This document shows, one piece after another, positions 46,789-59,981 of a stretch of 64,000 nucleotides of DNA (position 1 is the first letter of the stretch; the number at the start of each line of letters is the position of its first letter). The translations under genes were made by a program, and so were the position numbers. This DNA is from Sympetrum striolatum (lineage: Eukaryota > Arthropoda > Insecta > Odonata > Libellulidae), in NCBI GenBank assembly GCA_947579665.1, contig OX388352.1, positions 35,954,216-36,018,215 on the forward strand. The letters are read 5' to 3'. The notes beneath the pieces were generated by a model. It saw nothing but the letters and a program-made list of their open reading frames with translations. It was not told the DNA's origin and made no database searches.

Positions 46789-48084
46789 CTAACGGATCAA
46801 GTATGCATCATTTACCACACCAAAGACAGATAAACAAGAAAGCTCTATAGTACTAACTCTTGATGTTTCATTGTCTTACAAAAGGGGTGGGGAACCATTT
46901 TTCATTAGAAGGCCACAAGCACCTTTTAGCTTCATAAGATATCATTAAGCCGCTATGAATCCATTAGACCACACTTCAATGATACATTGCCTACATTCTA
47001 ATTGTTTACCTTTGAAATTGTTTGCAAGAAAACAAATTAAATTGCTAAGTAAGTGTGGGACTACAATTTTCCAATTTACTTTCACTGGAGGTAATATGAG
47101 AGACTGGGAATCAAAATATTAAAAAAAGTGAATTTGTTTCAGAAAATGAAGAGATGGCCACAATAAATGCCCCAAAAAGGTCCCAGGTTCACATTCTCTG
47201 TTTTAGGCCATAAATGAGATACTTGCAACATAATAAATTATCCATCTTTTTGAGAAAAATGAGGGAAAAAAGACGAATCACAATTAAAGACTTGAAGGAA
47301 AATAATTATGGCCCCCATATGGAGAAATTGAGATCTCAATGCTGTAGGACTTCTACCAATTTTCGGTGATAAAAATTCCAATCTGTGGATATTTCAATAG
47401 ACAAGTACTTAAATTACATTTTTACAACCTTGTTTTCAATTTATTTTGAATACTTACTAACCACTATAGTGTTGGGACGATTTTACTGCAAGACTGCTCA
47501 ATTTTTGCTTTTAGATTAAATTAATAACTAGTTATAAAAATCAATCTTAGCTTTCAATTTGACAAACAAGATATTACATGCTCATATTTAAGTAAAATAT
47601 TCCCCAAATTCAAAGAAATATAATTAGAGAGAAGTCTATAAATTGACAATATAACATTTTATGCTGAACAAATCCCTCTCATGGAATGCTATAACACAAA
47701 TAAATCATTGAGGCTGCATAATTACTAATTGTTTCATTTTCATTTGGGAATAAAATGTACGATTCTGCACATATAATCACATTCATCCAGCTAGTGCATT
47801 GTCAAGGTTCCTTAAAGATTAAAAATTTTCCAATTACAAAAAACCCATAGCTGAACCATACTTTAACACATCCAATGTTAATGGAATACACAAGCATCTT
47901 CCATAGAAAATGTGCACATATTAATTATCATGAATGACTCAACAATGGATGAGGAAAGGTTAGGTAACACATAAAACAGAGGTTGGTAGACACTGCATTG
48001 AAGAGTGAGATCCATGTGAATAGCTTCTACTTGAATCTATGGAAATAGACAAAGATTGAAAAATCAATTAGAGCCAGTAGCTAC
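46789..48084 (-). other. last Magi intron
   Basis: Intron of 1,296 bases between PDZ5 and the terminal exon; donor GTAGCT at 48,084. It contains a hAT-like repeat (listed separately) and otherwise AT-rich, CpG-poor sequence. Confidence 0.7.
46879..47200. mobile_element. probable hAT-like MITE in the last Magi intron
   Basis: The left end reads GGGGTGGGGAACCATTTTTC then GAAGGCCAC. The right end, reverse-complemented, reads CAGAGAATGTGAACCTGGGA then TTGTGGCC. The paired GGGGAACC and GGCCACA words are typical of a common hAT family. The 8-bp duplication is not convincing, so the exact boundaries are uncertain. Confidence 0.45.
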
Positions 48085-48226
48085 CTAACAGCGGTGGAGG
48101 AACTTTTCCACAACGGCGAACTAAGAGTCTAACTGTTGGACCACCATTTCTTATGATTTCAATAGCTTCGGCATGCGTCATACTCTTTGTGTTGATACCA
48201 TTTATTTCAATGATCTGGTCACCAAT
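48085..48226 (-). CDS. Magi: MAGI-family scaffold exon: second half of PDZ5
   Basis: A 142-base exon with acceptor TTTTTCAG before 48,226 and donor GTAGCT after 48,085. It is phase 0 at entry with one base over at exit. It encodes [20 protein letters not shown], then [18 protein letters not shown] and a KVPPPLL linker. This is the betaB-alphaB-betaF half of the last MAGI PDZ domain; human MAGI proteins carry a very similar VGDQI.EING...MTHA.AIE.I..GG segment. The alphaB His (THAE) is the usual class I ligand-specificity position and is present. Confidence 0.93.
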
Positions 48227-48325
48227 CTGAAAAACACAAATATATTTTCGTTTTATTGAGAGTTATTATATGTTCGCAATAATGAAAAACTATGACATGA
48301 GAAGTTAATGTGACCCATGGCTTAC

Positions 48326-48490
48326 CTTCAGACGACCATCTAAAGCAGCTGGTCCATTTTCTGCAATTTGCAGCACAAAAAGAGGCATATTCTGGAACTC
48401 CCTCCCTCCCCTTATGCTGAAACCAAAGCCCCTTGTGCCCCTTCCCAACTCAACAGCATGGTAATGCTCCTCCTCAACATTTTCTTCCTC
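48326..48490 (-). CDS. Magi: MAGI-family scaffold exon: first half of PDZ5
   Basis: A 165-base, phase 0-0 exon with acceptor TTTTTCAG and donor GTAAGC. It encodes an acidic lead ([18 protein letters not shown]), then the carboxylate-binding loop [19 protein letters not shown], then [18 protein letters not shown]. The GFGF loop and SIRGGRE stretch identify the last PDZ of MAGI1/2/3-type proteins. With the next exon it makes a complete domain of about 85 residues. MAGI proteins organise receptors, catenins and phosphatases at adherens junctions and synapses beneath the plasma membrane. Confidence 0.95.
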
Positions 48491-51020
48491 CTGAAAAACA
48501 CATGCTTATATCAGAATAACAGAACACGGAAAAAATTTAAGGCTCATTATCATTTCTCTTTAATGAGAAGATACCCACTAAAAAGAAATGGTACAAAGGT
48601 AGTACTTGCATCCCATCATGTATTTACCTAATTAAAATTTGATTACAAGAAAAATAAAGAACACCTTATTCGAAAAATTAGTTATGGATTAATAAAAATA
48701 TTAAAGCAATGGAGGTATGGATAGATTGGATTCATATTTAGTATGCTATACTCCAAATACATATACAAAATAAACATGGAAAGATACATAGATTTAAAAG
48801 AAAAACTCAACAAGAAACCTAGCTCATCAGTTTTTCATAAATACAACACAGACAATATACCCTTATTTCCCATAAATAATAATGAAGATAAAGGGAGGAT
48901 AAAACAACTGCAAGGAACAGAATAGGTATTGAACAAAATGCAGAGAAAAACAAAAATACATAGAGATGAATAGATGAAGATTTTCTTGAAATGTGTGCAG
49001 CTAATGCTAGTGAAAAGATATATTTTATGCATTCTTCTATGAGGAGATATGAATTGTTATGAAATTGCTAGCAGCTAATAGTCATTGATTTAAGAGCTTG
49101 GAAATGTGGATTTTAAAAACATTAAATGTAAGAAAAATTAAAATTGCTTCAAGCTATGAAACTGGTTTCTAACCAGGTGTACGCACAATACAATGGCTCA
49201 AAAAGCTCCTTCAAATGGGCTCCTTAAAGGTCATTGCTGATATTTGGCTGATAAACCAGCCAACAATAATTTGAAGTACTTTCTGGCAGCTTTTGTTCAA
49301 TGCATCATGACTGTAGCAAAGTTATGTTATAAAGTATAATTCAATTAAAGGAAGTCTCTATCAACAAATAAAACATAAAAAGAACTGAAGTTAGCAGTGA
49401 GCATACAATTAAATGATAAAAAGGGCAGTTTTACATCATTATAGTTCAACAGTTACCAGATGCTGAAAACTTACGTTCCTTTGCTAAAAAAACACGCAGG
49501 AAAGGAATATTTAAGATGGATTTATGTTTTAGAAAAATAACTTGGATTAATAGCTGTTAAAGAAAGAATAATAAAAGAAAGATCAAAGAGTAGTAAAAGA
49601 AGAAAGAAAGTGATAAAGACTTGAGTTGAGAAGAGCAGAGAAAATAATAAGCGAGAAAAACACCAGGAAGCTGTAAAGGCAAAAATTTAATTAAAATGAT
49701 TTTCTACATGATTTACATCTGAATTAAAATTAAAGTGAAATACTTAAAATATAATAATCAGAAATAAAATAAAAGAAGAATCCTGAAAAATGAAAACTAT
49801 AAATTTCCAGTTCCATGAATATCTGTCATCAATAATAAAGAAATTCAATCATTATGCATGTCTTACATCCTTCGCTTCTGCAAAATATAAACGAGACTGT
49901 GAAAAGAAAATATTTCCCAATTTAATGAGAATGAAGATGATAAATACACACCATTGCTACCTGGCATAATGTGATACATATTTTTATCCAAATATGCTAG
50001 GTCAGATAATATTTGTATGTAGCATTCAATCAAATTAGCAAGAAAATCTTAACAATCCAAAAACATTGTAAGAATTCCAAGAAAAAGTTAAAAATATTCT
50101 CCTATTAGTACCATAAACCATATTATCTACATAGTGCTATATGGAAATTAAATATAATTGGGTAATGCATTTTCCTCTTGCAAAACTGGTTATATGGGAG
50201 CCTTTAAACACTATACATTTCCCATCCTGCCTAAACAGGTCATGAGTTCAAATGGATTAAGGAAAAGACCAACCAAAATTACAAAAATTTACAATCTAAC
50301 CAGAAATTTAACCAAAGGTATTAGCTAAACTTCAATTTGCTTCAAATGCCAACCTCTAGAAAAGTAAGATCAAAAGAATATAGTTTCTTCATTTCAGAGC
50401 ATACATTAATATTACCCAGTCTTGCAAAATCCTCAAAGTTGTAACTTAAAATATTTCAGGCTAAAGATTTATGGCAAAAAAATTGATTTCCTATTGAATA
50501 CTGACTAAGAAGAATAAAAAATGAGTACAAAGGAGGAAAATGAGCAAATATGAAGGGAGGAAGAAACTAAATTTAAAGTGTAATCTCATACCATACATAG
50601 TTAAATATATAAAACTGCATTACCTATGACAACAGACATAAAGTGGAAAACAAAATGTAGAGCAACCCATAATATAAGAAAGAATGTACTGGACATTACC
50701 ATTTGCTTTGCTTTGCTTGCACTTCATGCAAGTAAGGACAGATGATGATATGCTATGCCAAGAATTCCTTATCAGAGACATCAAATGATTTATATAAGAA
50801 TTACACAATGATTTTAACGGAATAATCAGCTTTGAGGATCAAAGAACATATTAATGGAATTCACTAAACAATATCCTTGTCTGAATATCAATTTTCTAAG
50901 TATTAACCTTACCACTTTGAAAATGGTGTTTACCACTTTGAAAATAATCATTGATGTATAGAATGGACAGAAATGAGCAGAAATCAAACGGGATTTTCCT
51001 CTATCTCAGAAACTGAACTT

Positions 51021-51096
51021 TCACTTAGTTGGTCAAAGCCGTCTCATGGATAGAGGAAGATCTGGGGTTTGATTCCTGGTTCCATCAGACTTTTTT
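51021..51096 (+). other. tRNA-like patch followed by a T run
   Basis: TTAGTTGGTCAAAGCCGTC resembles an A-box region and GGGGTTTGATTCCTGG a B-box. TTTTTT follows at 51,091, the usual pol III stop. The arms do not pair well enough for a functional tRNA and there is no match to the SINE family here. It is best read as an old tRNA-derived relic. Confidence 0.35.
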
Positions 51097-53063
51097 CAAG
51101 TCTGTTTTTTCTTGCTACTTTAGAGAGAAAAAGTATGGCATAAAAATTCTAAATATTCCAACATTTAGGATTAATATATATCACTAAGTAAATAAAGATA
51201 TAAAATAAGGCTGACAAATCTCCATATTATGCTGTACAATGATTAGAAATCAATGTCATGCATATCATTGGAAAAGAATTGCTGAATGGACAGTCCTGGT
51301 CACGTGATCACAGCAATTAAAATATTAAGTCACCACATTCAAAAGTAACATTTTTAGAATGAACTCTACCCTTAATAAAGCATGTGTGTACAATTCATAA
51401 ATACATTAAACATATACATGGACAGAGCATGTATGCTTTACAAACAATACTGTAAAAGTTGCAGAATTTACTTTGGAAGGAACTGCAAAGAGCTCTAACA
51501 CTTTCTATAAATTGGTTTGCTGGCACTCTTTTTTAATGTATTAACTAGATAATAATTATTATAGGATCACAATTCAAACATTATTAATTTTATGATTTAT
51601 CTGACTTGATGTGAGTATGAGCAATCATTTGGACATACAATGATAGGTGCCACAGCATAACATGTGATATGAGGATGCAGGAGATAAATTTTTGGGCCTG
51701 GCACATTTTTCACAACTGAGTATTATTCTGTAACTTTAACAATGATTAAGGTTTTGAATAATACACTTTGGATGACTTCACTTTATGGAATTGCATACTT
51801 GCACAAATTAAATAAACCCAGTAAAATTTATATTCATTGTTGGTTATAACTTGTATGCATGTACTTAAATAACTACTGGTAAGATAACCAGCCTGAGGAT
51901 AACATCATGCATCAAAAAATATAGCTTTAAAAAATTTATTAGTTTGAATGGTTTATTTATTTATTAAACTAGGTGCAAGTTATTGTCACGTTAGAGTGTA
52001 GTTCCTTCTTTGACCATGGTGACATGCTGTATTAAGATATTAAAAGTATTAATTTCTTCTAAACAAAATCTGATAATAATAGTCATTTAAAAACAAGTGG
52101 ACCATGGGAATTACCTCCAAGGCCAATATGCAGCCCTCTAATTAATGCCATGCAGACCAGTAGCTAAATCATTGCTGAAAATTTCAGACATTTTTTTTAA
52201 TAATGAGTAATGAGTGATGCGAATAAAAATGAATATGTGATTTACAATGTTACCCTTCGAAGTAAAATTTCATCTTTCTCTGTGATACACAACTAAAATA
52301 AAACTATACCAATTTTTAAGGAACAAATTATTTGCTTTGTTGAAATATACCCAGAAAGTTTTCAGAGAATCTGAGGAAAAATCTTGGAGGATGTTGTACT
52401 GGACAAACAAAATCATCAATGTTTTTGGACAGCACATAAATCCAGGGCTTCAGCAGAATAAGCCTGGTAATGACGTAAGTATACAGAAAAGTATCTATCA
52501 ATTTTCTTTTAAGATAAATACTAAACTACTAAGTAAGAACTTTGCAGCAAAAAGTGTGATATCTTTTAATGTAAAACAAATGAAAACATAAACCTTCATC
52601 AAGCATCAAGGCAAGGCTCACAGGGAAGATTGTGTTATTATGTGGGCAAATGTTTCCATGGTTTTTGCTACAACTATTCAAGGCGCACAATATCTTGGTG
52701 TAATAAAATATAATTAGTGCACTTGGTAGTTCAACAAAAAAATAATAATGTATAATCTAACACGATAACTTACAGCAGCCATTATAAGAACTGTGTGTGA
52801 TCTCATATCTAAATGTGCTAGGGCAAGTTTTGATTATTATAACTAAATAAACCCTGAAATTGTGATTCAGCTCACTCTTTAAACTGTCATCCTTTGTTAT
52901 GATAATAATTGTGATAATGAATTCTAATTTTAAAGGAGAATGAGGATAGTGAGATTGGGCATGATAAGTACTTCGTGGAATAGTCTCATATGGCATCTTG
53001 GAAGGAAAGACATTCAGGATTCTCATCTAAAATTTTCATTGCAGATAATTCTTCAATGAGGTA

Positions 53064-53140
53064 CACTCCTGGCCAAAATTAACGCAGCACCGGCCGTTAG
53101 GATCGCTAGGGAGGTGCTGCGTTAATTTTGGCCAGGAGTG
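53064..53140. mobile_element. 77-bp hairpin MITE, TA target (copy 2)
   Basis: Perfect 28-base arms (starting CACTCCTGGCCAAAATTAAC) surround a 21-base centre, with TA on each side (53,062-53,063 and 53,141-53,142). It is in reverse orientation to the copy at 12,183-12,259. It lies inside the long Magi intron, so Magi pre-mRNA would carry a 28-bp hairpin here. Confidence 0.88.
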
Positions 53141-56100
53141 TACATGTGAACTTTCATAAAAATGCTTCCTAAAAACATGGCTGACACTTAATGTAATAAT
53201 AAATATTGTAAACAGTAAAATGTAAATCCTAAAAAAATGTAATTCTCAAATTTCAGATTGCCTTCATCATCTCTGACCCTGCTATCAACTTGAAAAGCCA
53301 AACAAATTCAGAAATCATAAAATTTCTGGAAAGAGGTTCTACGAGCCTTTGCATATATTCTCAGAGAACCAGTAAAAAGTGTACTTTTTAACTTTCTTGA
53401 CCTTCATCTAGGCAGAACTGTAAAAATGGATGGGTACATTTTTGAGAAAATATTTTAAGTACTCCTAGGGTATTAAGTCAATGTACTGCATAGCTTGGTT
53501 TAAAAAAGGAGCAATTTCTTAATGACCAGAACTGTTTCCCTAAGAATTATTCTTCAGATACACTATTTCCCTGCCTACTTTATACAAACCTGGCAATAGA
53601 GTGAGTCAGTGTAGTAAGTTCTTTGTTAGCTGAGGAAATTCAGGTTTTCGTCAGGCTGGTGACACCTATACACATGAAGCAGCAGCAAAAGAATAAAGAA
53701 AATTACAAGAGAATTAGCCAAAGGTGTTATCAAAATTTAACAGTTGTTTCAATTTCTACTTCAAATGCAGCCGACTCGTGCAACAGGGCATGCAGGAATG
53801 CAGAGAACGTGATGCCACAACAACTGACGACAACATCTAGAATACAATTTCTAATGACCTATCTAGGAGCCATTCTTGAGATGGTGCAAGAGCAAATGCA
53901 AAATAGAGATAATTTCTTCAAGCAACTTCCTCAAACAAGAAATTATTGAGCTGGCTTGTACACCTAGCTCAAGATTTGCAATTCCACTTCAAAGGAATAG
54001 TTCTGATATTAAAACATTATACAATTGTGGGCAATTAGATTAGGTGGAAAAATAATACACAGGAACAAGAGTAAGCTACAACATAACTTTTGGGGTGAAA
54101 TCAACTCTGAAGTTGTAGATGACAGCTTTGCAAATTTTTCCAAATAGTATTTAAGACCTCATTCTTGAAAAATATTATATAAAAAGAAACATGGATACAG
54201 AAATCCAATCAAAATCCGACAATTAGTAGCAACTTTGGTGAGCCAGTGTAAGAGGAAATTCAAGAAGAAACGAAGTCACCAACCCTTCAATATATCTGAG
54301 AAATCCAATGGTTAAATTCTTTCAAACCAATTAAAAAAATGATAGAATGTCTGCACTTGCAAGAAAATGGCAACAGTTTGAGTGAATTGATTTAAAAATG
54401 AGATGAAAGGTACATAGAAAAATAAAGCAATTAACACTTGAATGAAAACAATCAATGCATATAATTCAGTGAGTTCACTGCTGAAACATTTTTTTTATAC
54501 ATTCAACTCTAAATCATAAGCATGTCTTTTGTCTCTCATTCCAAACATCACTGGAATAGAAAGAAAACATTTTCTACTATTTTCAGGCCAACAATCTTTG
54601 AAGGTACTTATTCATCTACATTTTGATGACTTTCTATATAATTTTTACAGAAGTTGATAAATGTGAACTGCTCCGGACATTCAGTACATCAACCCGAACA
54701 CCTAGGAGTAAAATAATAATGAAATATATTGACTTTCCAATATTAAGTCCAATCCAAACACGTTTTAGGGACAACTTAATTCTGAAGGATATTCTTAAAA
54801 CTTCATCAAAATTGACTAAATATCAAAAGAAAGTTTTTGTGGACACTTTTCCACTCCTCTCAAGCAGTTTTATCTCTAACCATTATTTAACTTAATTATT
54901 GCGTAATATAATCTAAAGGGAATTGATTATAGAACAATAAATATTAACATAAGAACAACTAAAGGACATATATGATTTTACATCTCTAGTCCTTCTATGG
55001 TATATTAAATAAAACATTAATACTGCCCATGAAATCCTGACCATGAGTGATAATAGGAACAGCAATAAATTACAAAAAAATTATTCAAACATCAATGAAT
55101 TCATTGATGTTTATTTTGCTACATAAACCAGAAAAATAAGATACAGCCATTCAACCACAGAAAAAATAAAATCATTTGATTACAAAGGTTTCCATGTTGT
55201 TGTTTACAGCAATCTGTTGGGAGTATTTGCAGCACTGGCTATTGTCATTTTATAATAATTTCTTTCATCTGAAGTTACCAGATGAGGCTTGAGAAAAACA
55301 ACCACTGGGAACAATTATTGCTGTGAATAATCTTATCATGGCGTAGCAGCAAATAACTTTAGTTTCACCATCCTGTTAATGCATACATTGTTCTTGACAT
55401 CATACAGAAAAAAAACGATGACTACAAGTACCAGGTAAGTCAAAGAACTTGAAAATGAAAAATAATTTTCAAAGATAACTAGGGAAAAAAAATTCCATAA
55501 ATCAGAAAATGTACATTGGTATACCAAGGTAACCAAAAAGCAATTATCAGAATGGTCTCTTTAAATAAATATAATACTAAAATATCTTGACACCTAATCT
55601 CTGTTTATAATATCTTTGCTCCTTGCATAATTAATTTCACATTATCTCAGTTGCAAAGATATATAGAACAGATTATAGTACCTATGATACAATAAAACTA
55701 TTTACAAAGAAAATGAGATAATCTTATGGATAGAATAGAAATTCCTTTTTTATAGCATATTACAATCTAAGAGGGATGGAACACACTTCAATGAGAAGGA
55801 AAGATACACCAAAAGGAAGGAAATACTTTATATTTAGAATGGGTGAAATAATACAACAAGAAAGCCGTAGTTAACATACTAATGTCAATAAATAAATTTA
55901 AGACCTATAAAGTCATTCAATAGGGTAAAATTGTTAACGTTTTGCATCATTATACATTTTAATTTTGAAATAACATTCACGAAGATTAGTATAACAAAAA
56001 ATTTTGCAAATAAATTATACATAAAATCAATCTTAAAAATTAAAAATCCTATGAATAAAACAAACGTGGATTGGAAAGGCTATATAGTCCAATTTTAAAA

Positions 56101-58775
56101 AAATTCTTCCAGCACAACCTAAACTTAAGTATCACTTACTTAGCAATAATTCTTGTTAACTATCCTCTTTACAACCCTTCTATAGTAGAAATAATCTAAC
56201 TGAACATATACAATAAAGGAATGCATATCTGGAATTCTACATAATGGAAGCATCGAAACAACACAACCATTTTGAAGATTTTTTCTAACTTCAGGCAGCA
56301 AAACAATTGAATACCGCATTTCAGTTACAGCTGGAAATGCCACTAAAATGCCGGACCATGAGCATGTGGTTCACTCTGTCTGGGCTGAAGGTTAGTTGAA
56401 AGAGACATCTTACTGTATTATATATTACACACAGACAATTCTTTTACCAATTGTAGTGCACCTGTAAGAATGTTATTTAAAAACCAGAAATATCTTAATC
56501 CCAGAATAGACCCAGTCCTGAACATTCCAGATTAGCGGTCCTCTACTGTACTTACAATTCCATTAGAAAATAGCAGAAGATAACATTGCAAAAAACACCT
56601 GTAGATACTTCTTAGCATTGTTTATTATTCTAAAACCAACGATAAAACATTGTGCGAACCTGAGAGATAAGCAGAAAAAGAAAATTAACCCTCAATATAA
56701 ACACAGGTCAAATTCACAATAAACTGACATCAAACAAAGAATAATTATCCTCAGTCAAGATGGAAACCATAGAAACAGTCTGTTTGTACACTCTAAATAA
56801 TTAAATTTACTGATATTACTGAGTTAGTGACTGACATAAATACTTTGAAAATATTATGGTATTTAAGGAAAAAAGAGGTGAGAAATACCATCTTCAAAAA
56901 GCTTATATGACAAGCAAGAAGTAAATAATGAGGTAAAAGTATCATATTAGTTGAAAATCAAAAGTTGATGTTAAAACAGAACGTTATTTTAAATATTAAT
57001 AATGAATGTACACTCAATGAGTACCAATTGTGATACTGATTAAAAGATAATTTTAATTGAAAAATTCTAAGGGACCTATTAAAAAATGTTTATTGATGTT
57101 TCATGCACACAATTTTTTAAATAAAGTAGACAGCTGAAAATTTTCTAGGCTATATTACAAGTTTATTTAACACAAATTTCAATAAATTGTGTATGCATTA
57201 GAAAAAGATCAAGGAAAAATTTGCAACAGAATGAGCATCTAAGAAAGACCCAAGATTCATATGAAAATATATTTTAAATCTAAACAGCCGTGCTTGCATG
57301 CCAATGGGAATATTTTCTAAATAAAGCAGCAAAAAGTGGCAGCTAGAGTAAACATTCAAAATTGGCATTGAATCACAAACATAAATTAATTAAAATTCTA
57401 CCATTCTCTTGTAAGAGGGTATAACATAATGAGATCAAAGAGTACAACTTTCAGAAATACTAACAGAAATCATGTAATAATAATCATTATCAGAAACCAG
57501 TACTTATAATTCAAATAATCATTTTAGTAACAACAAAAAACTATGGAAGCTAAGTGTTACAGTGGCAGGCTATTAGCTTAGGTTTTCAAAGAAAATATCT
57601 ATGCAACAGCAACAAAGCTAAACATCACAGATATGCAAGTACATTTCCTTTAGAGACTTCCGATTAAGAATTACTGCATCAGTTGTATGGATATTTTGTG
57701 GTTTGCTTAAATCATTGAAAGCAAATGGTTATCACTAAGAATATATATTTTAAATAATTAATAAGCAAAAATAATTCAGAATTAAAAGAACATTTAGTAA
57801 TTAGTTTACCCAACTCTTGATATTTGCTTCATAGCACATTCTCAATTTGTCCTATTATAAATTTATAAAACTTCAAACCTATGTCATCAAAACTTTTAAA
57901 TGGAAAAAATACTTATTAACAATGATACATCTTGAATATAGTTTACTTCTGGGTACTGAAAATAAAAAGTGTATGGAATAACTGGAATACGTACGAATTC
58001 TAAAGGAGGAATTGAAGGAGCTAATCTTAAGGACATGGAGAGAACCAAATTTATTAACTAAAGATACTGGGGTTAGGTCTAAAATAGTGAAACTTTGGCA
58101 GTAATAACAACTTAAAGGGGAGGTTTTAAATGATGTTACATAATTATCTTTAATTTTTAAGTACAACAATCCCCTAACTCCAATAATACTGGAATATGAC
58201 CTGTTGAAGAATGAAGAGCATGGAAAATCAATATTTCAGAGGACTGATAGCAGGGTACACAGGGCAGTAACCTTCTGTAAAGAATTAATATGTACATCTC
58301 AAACTGAGCAAAGGCACATCACAACATCTAATGCAAAGCAAACTGAGTACATGCTCCTGCAGAAGTAAAAGTTGTAAATTAAAAAGTTTATGCACAGAAA
58401 TGTTTCACAGAAGATGCATTTGATTTGCAATTGATTATATGATTCAAGACATACGGTAAAGAGCATCATTGCATACATTAGCAATCAAATTCACCCTATT
58501 TAAGCTGACTGTTAGAAGAACTTAGCTGGAATATTAACTGTATAAAAAGTCCTCCACATAATCATAAATATTCATAACATAAAATAATTTTATTATAGCA
58601 ATAAAATTAATGGCTGGATTTCACACAGGTGAAAATAATTTCAACGAGGTATTATATCACTTAAGTCTACATCCCTTTCAACAACAAATGATCTTGAGGT
58701 AAAAAGGTAAGCAAAGGAAGAAATAACAAGATGCTAAAAATCACACGGTACCTTGATGTCACCTGATCTATTCCC

Positions 58776-59073
58776 ATTTACATTTAAACCCCTCAATCCG
58801 CCAGTGGCGCATGGCAGGGGGTGTAGAACACCGAAATCCCTATCTAACCTGTAGAGCTATTAACTTCTCTAATATTTCGCGGGAAATATTACCAAAAGTA
58901 ACTATCTGTCCTGGCAACTACTTCCCTGTATTGCTTTTGTGTTTTCCATAGAAGATCGCATAAGTTTATGACTGGAATAACAATATCAGTTATCTCTTCT
59001 CCGAAATTGGTAGTGATAAATTTATTAAAAAGCTTCCGTCGATATTCAAGACTTCTATTACCAAGAGAATTCA
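58776..59073 (-). mobile_element. 5'-truncated CR1-like LINE fragment
   Basis: About 300 bases closely match the 3' end of the element at 29,968. They include the last ORF2 codons (EYRRKLF, FGEEITDIVIPVI, REVVARTDSYFW), the CCAGTGGCGC/GGCAGGGGGTGT 3' region, and a TAAATG-type terminus. The element lies antisense-neutral inside the Magi intron, on the same strand as the gene. 5' truncation is the usual outcome of incomplete target-primed reverse transcription. Confidence 0.85.
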
Positions 59074-59842
59074 TAAGAAGTTTTCATAAGAATCTCTCAA
59101 CCTTGTAAACTGGTTACAACTCTATGAGTGCTCAATATTTTACTTCCGTATACTTTGATGGTAAAGAGGTTTTACAAAGAAGATGATAAGTTATGAGAGT
59201 AATTGTACCTTAACCCCACTAAGATATAATTTTTTTAGGTAAGATCCTTTCCCTGAAAAGGCTGTTCATGCCATTCATTCCATTTAAATTTGCCTGAGTT
59301 ATGCCTATGGTGCATAAAAGAACCTTAAAATATAATCTATTATTTGTTTTAGCGATTGAGAAAATTATTTATGTGGACTGGAGAGTATGCTACCTTGATG
59401 GAAAAAATACATATATTCTGACATTGTAAGATAAATTTACAACTTTAAATGCTAATAAATAAACATCCAGAAAATGCTAGCTGGAATTGATAAAGTCAGT
59501 TTTTCTCAGAAGAAAAGGAGATTAAGGGTAAAAATAACAAAACCTATCATCAGAAGTCTATACTTACATATTGTAATCCAAAGATCATACTAAGTTTAAT
59601 AAAACTAACTAAATAAACCCTTCGTAAAAACTGGAAAATATGCCAGCTTAGAATAAGATATTTTATATTAAACTACCATTAAAATTACAGACAAAAATAC
59701 TTGAAAAGACAAAATATGAGAGTATTCTAAAAGACTAGTATATCTTTTTCTGATATAATCAATTGCTTTAACGACAAAACAATTTTAAATAGATTCAACA
59801 ACTTTAACATAAAATTACTGCTAATAGCGTTGAAGTACTCAC

Positions 59843-59877
59843 CCTTTGAGAAGCAGAAGCTGTGCTAGAAGCATCAT
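59843..59877 (-). CDS. Magi: MAGI-family scaffold 35-base micro-exon (linker)
   Basis: Acceptor TTTTTTTTCAG precedes 59,877 and donor GTGAGT follows 59,843. Two bases complete the codon left by the PDZ4 exon and 33 bases encode DASSTASASQR, ending in phase 0. That is exactly what the next exon (48,490) requires. The peptide is a Ser/Ala-rich linker between PDZ4 and PDZ5. Since 35 is not a multiple of three, skipping it would shift the frame. Confidence 0.75.
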
Positions 59878-59981
59878 CTGAAAAAAAATGAATAAAGGAA
59901 TGAAACTTTACTATAATGACATCACAAACTTTCATACATCTTGATTACAATCCAATACATACAAGGTAACTAGTAATATCC

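Larger units (their letters stand above)
48491..59842 (-). other. 11.35-kb Magi intron
   Basis: A long intron with very AT-rich, almost CpG-free sequence. It contains a tRNA-like patch at 51,021, a hairpin MITE at 53,064 and a LINE 3' fragment at 58,776. I looked for further exons and found none. A plus-strand 108-codon frame at 53,623-53,949 has no recognisable domain and is antisense to the gene. Confidence 0.7.

Noticed and set aside
46435..46833. Plus-strand frame of 132 codons
   Set aside because: Antisense to the Magi terminal exon; no domain, and the minus strand has phase-consistent splicing.
53623..53949. Plus-strand frame of 108 codons in the long Magi intron
   Set aside because: No recognisable domain, low-complexity K/Q stretches and no supporting splice or promoter features; probably chance openness.
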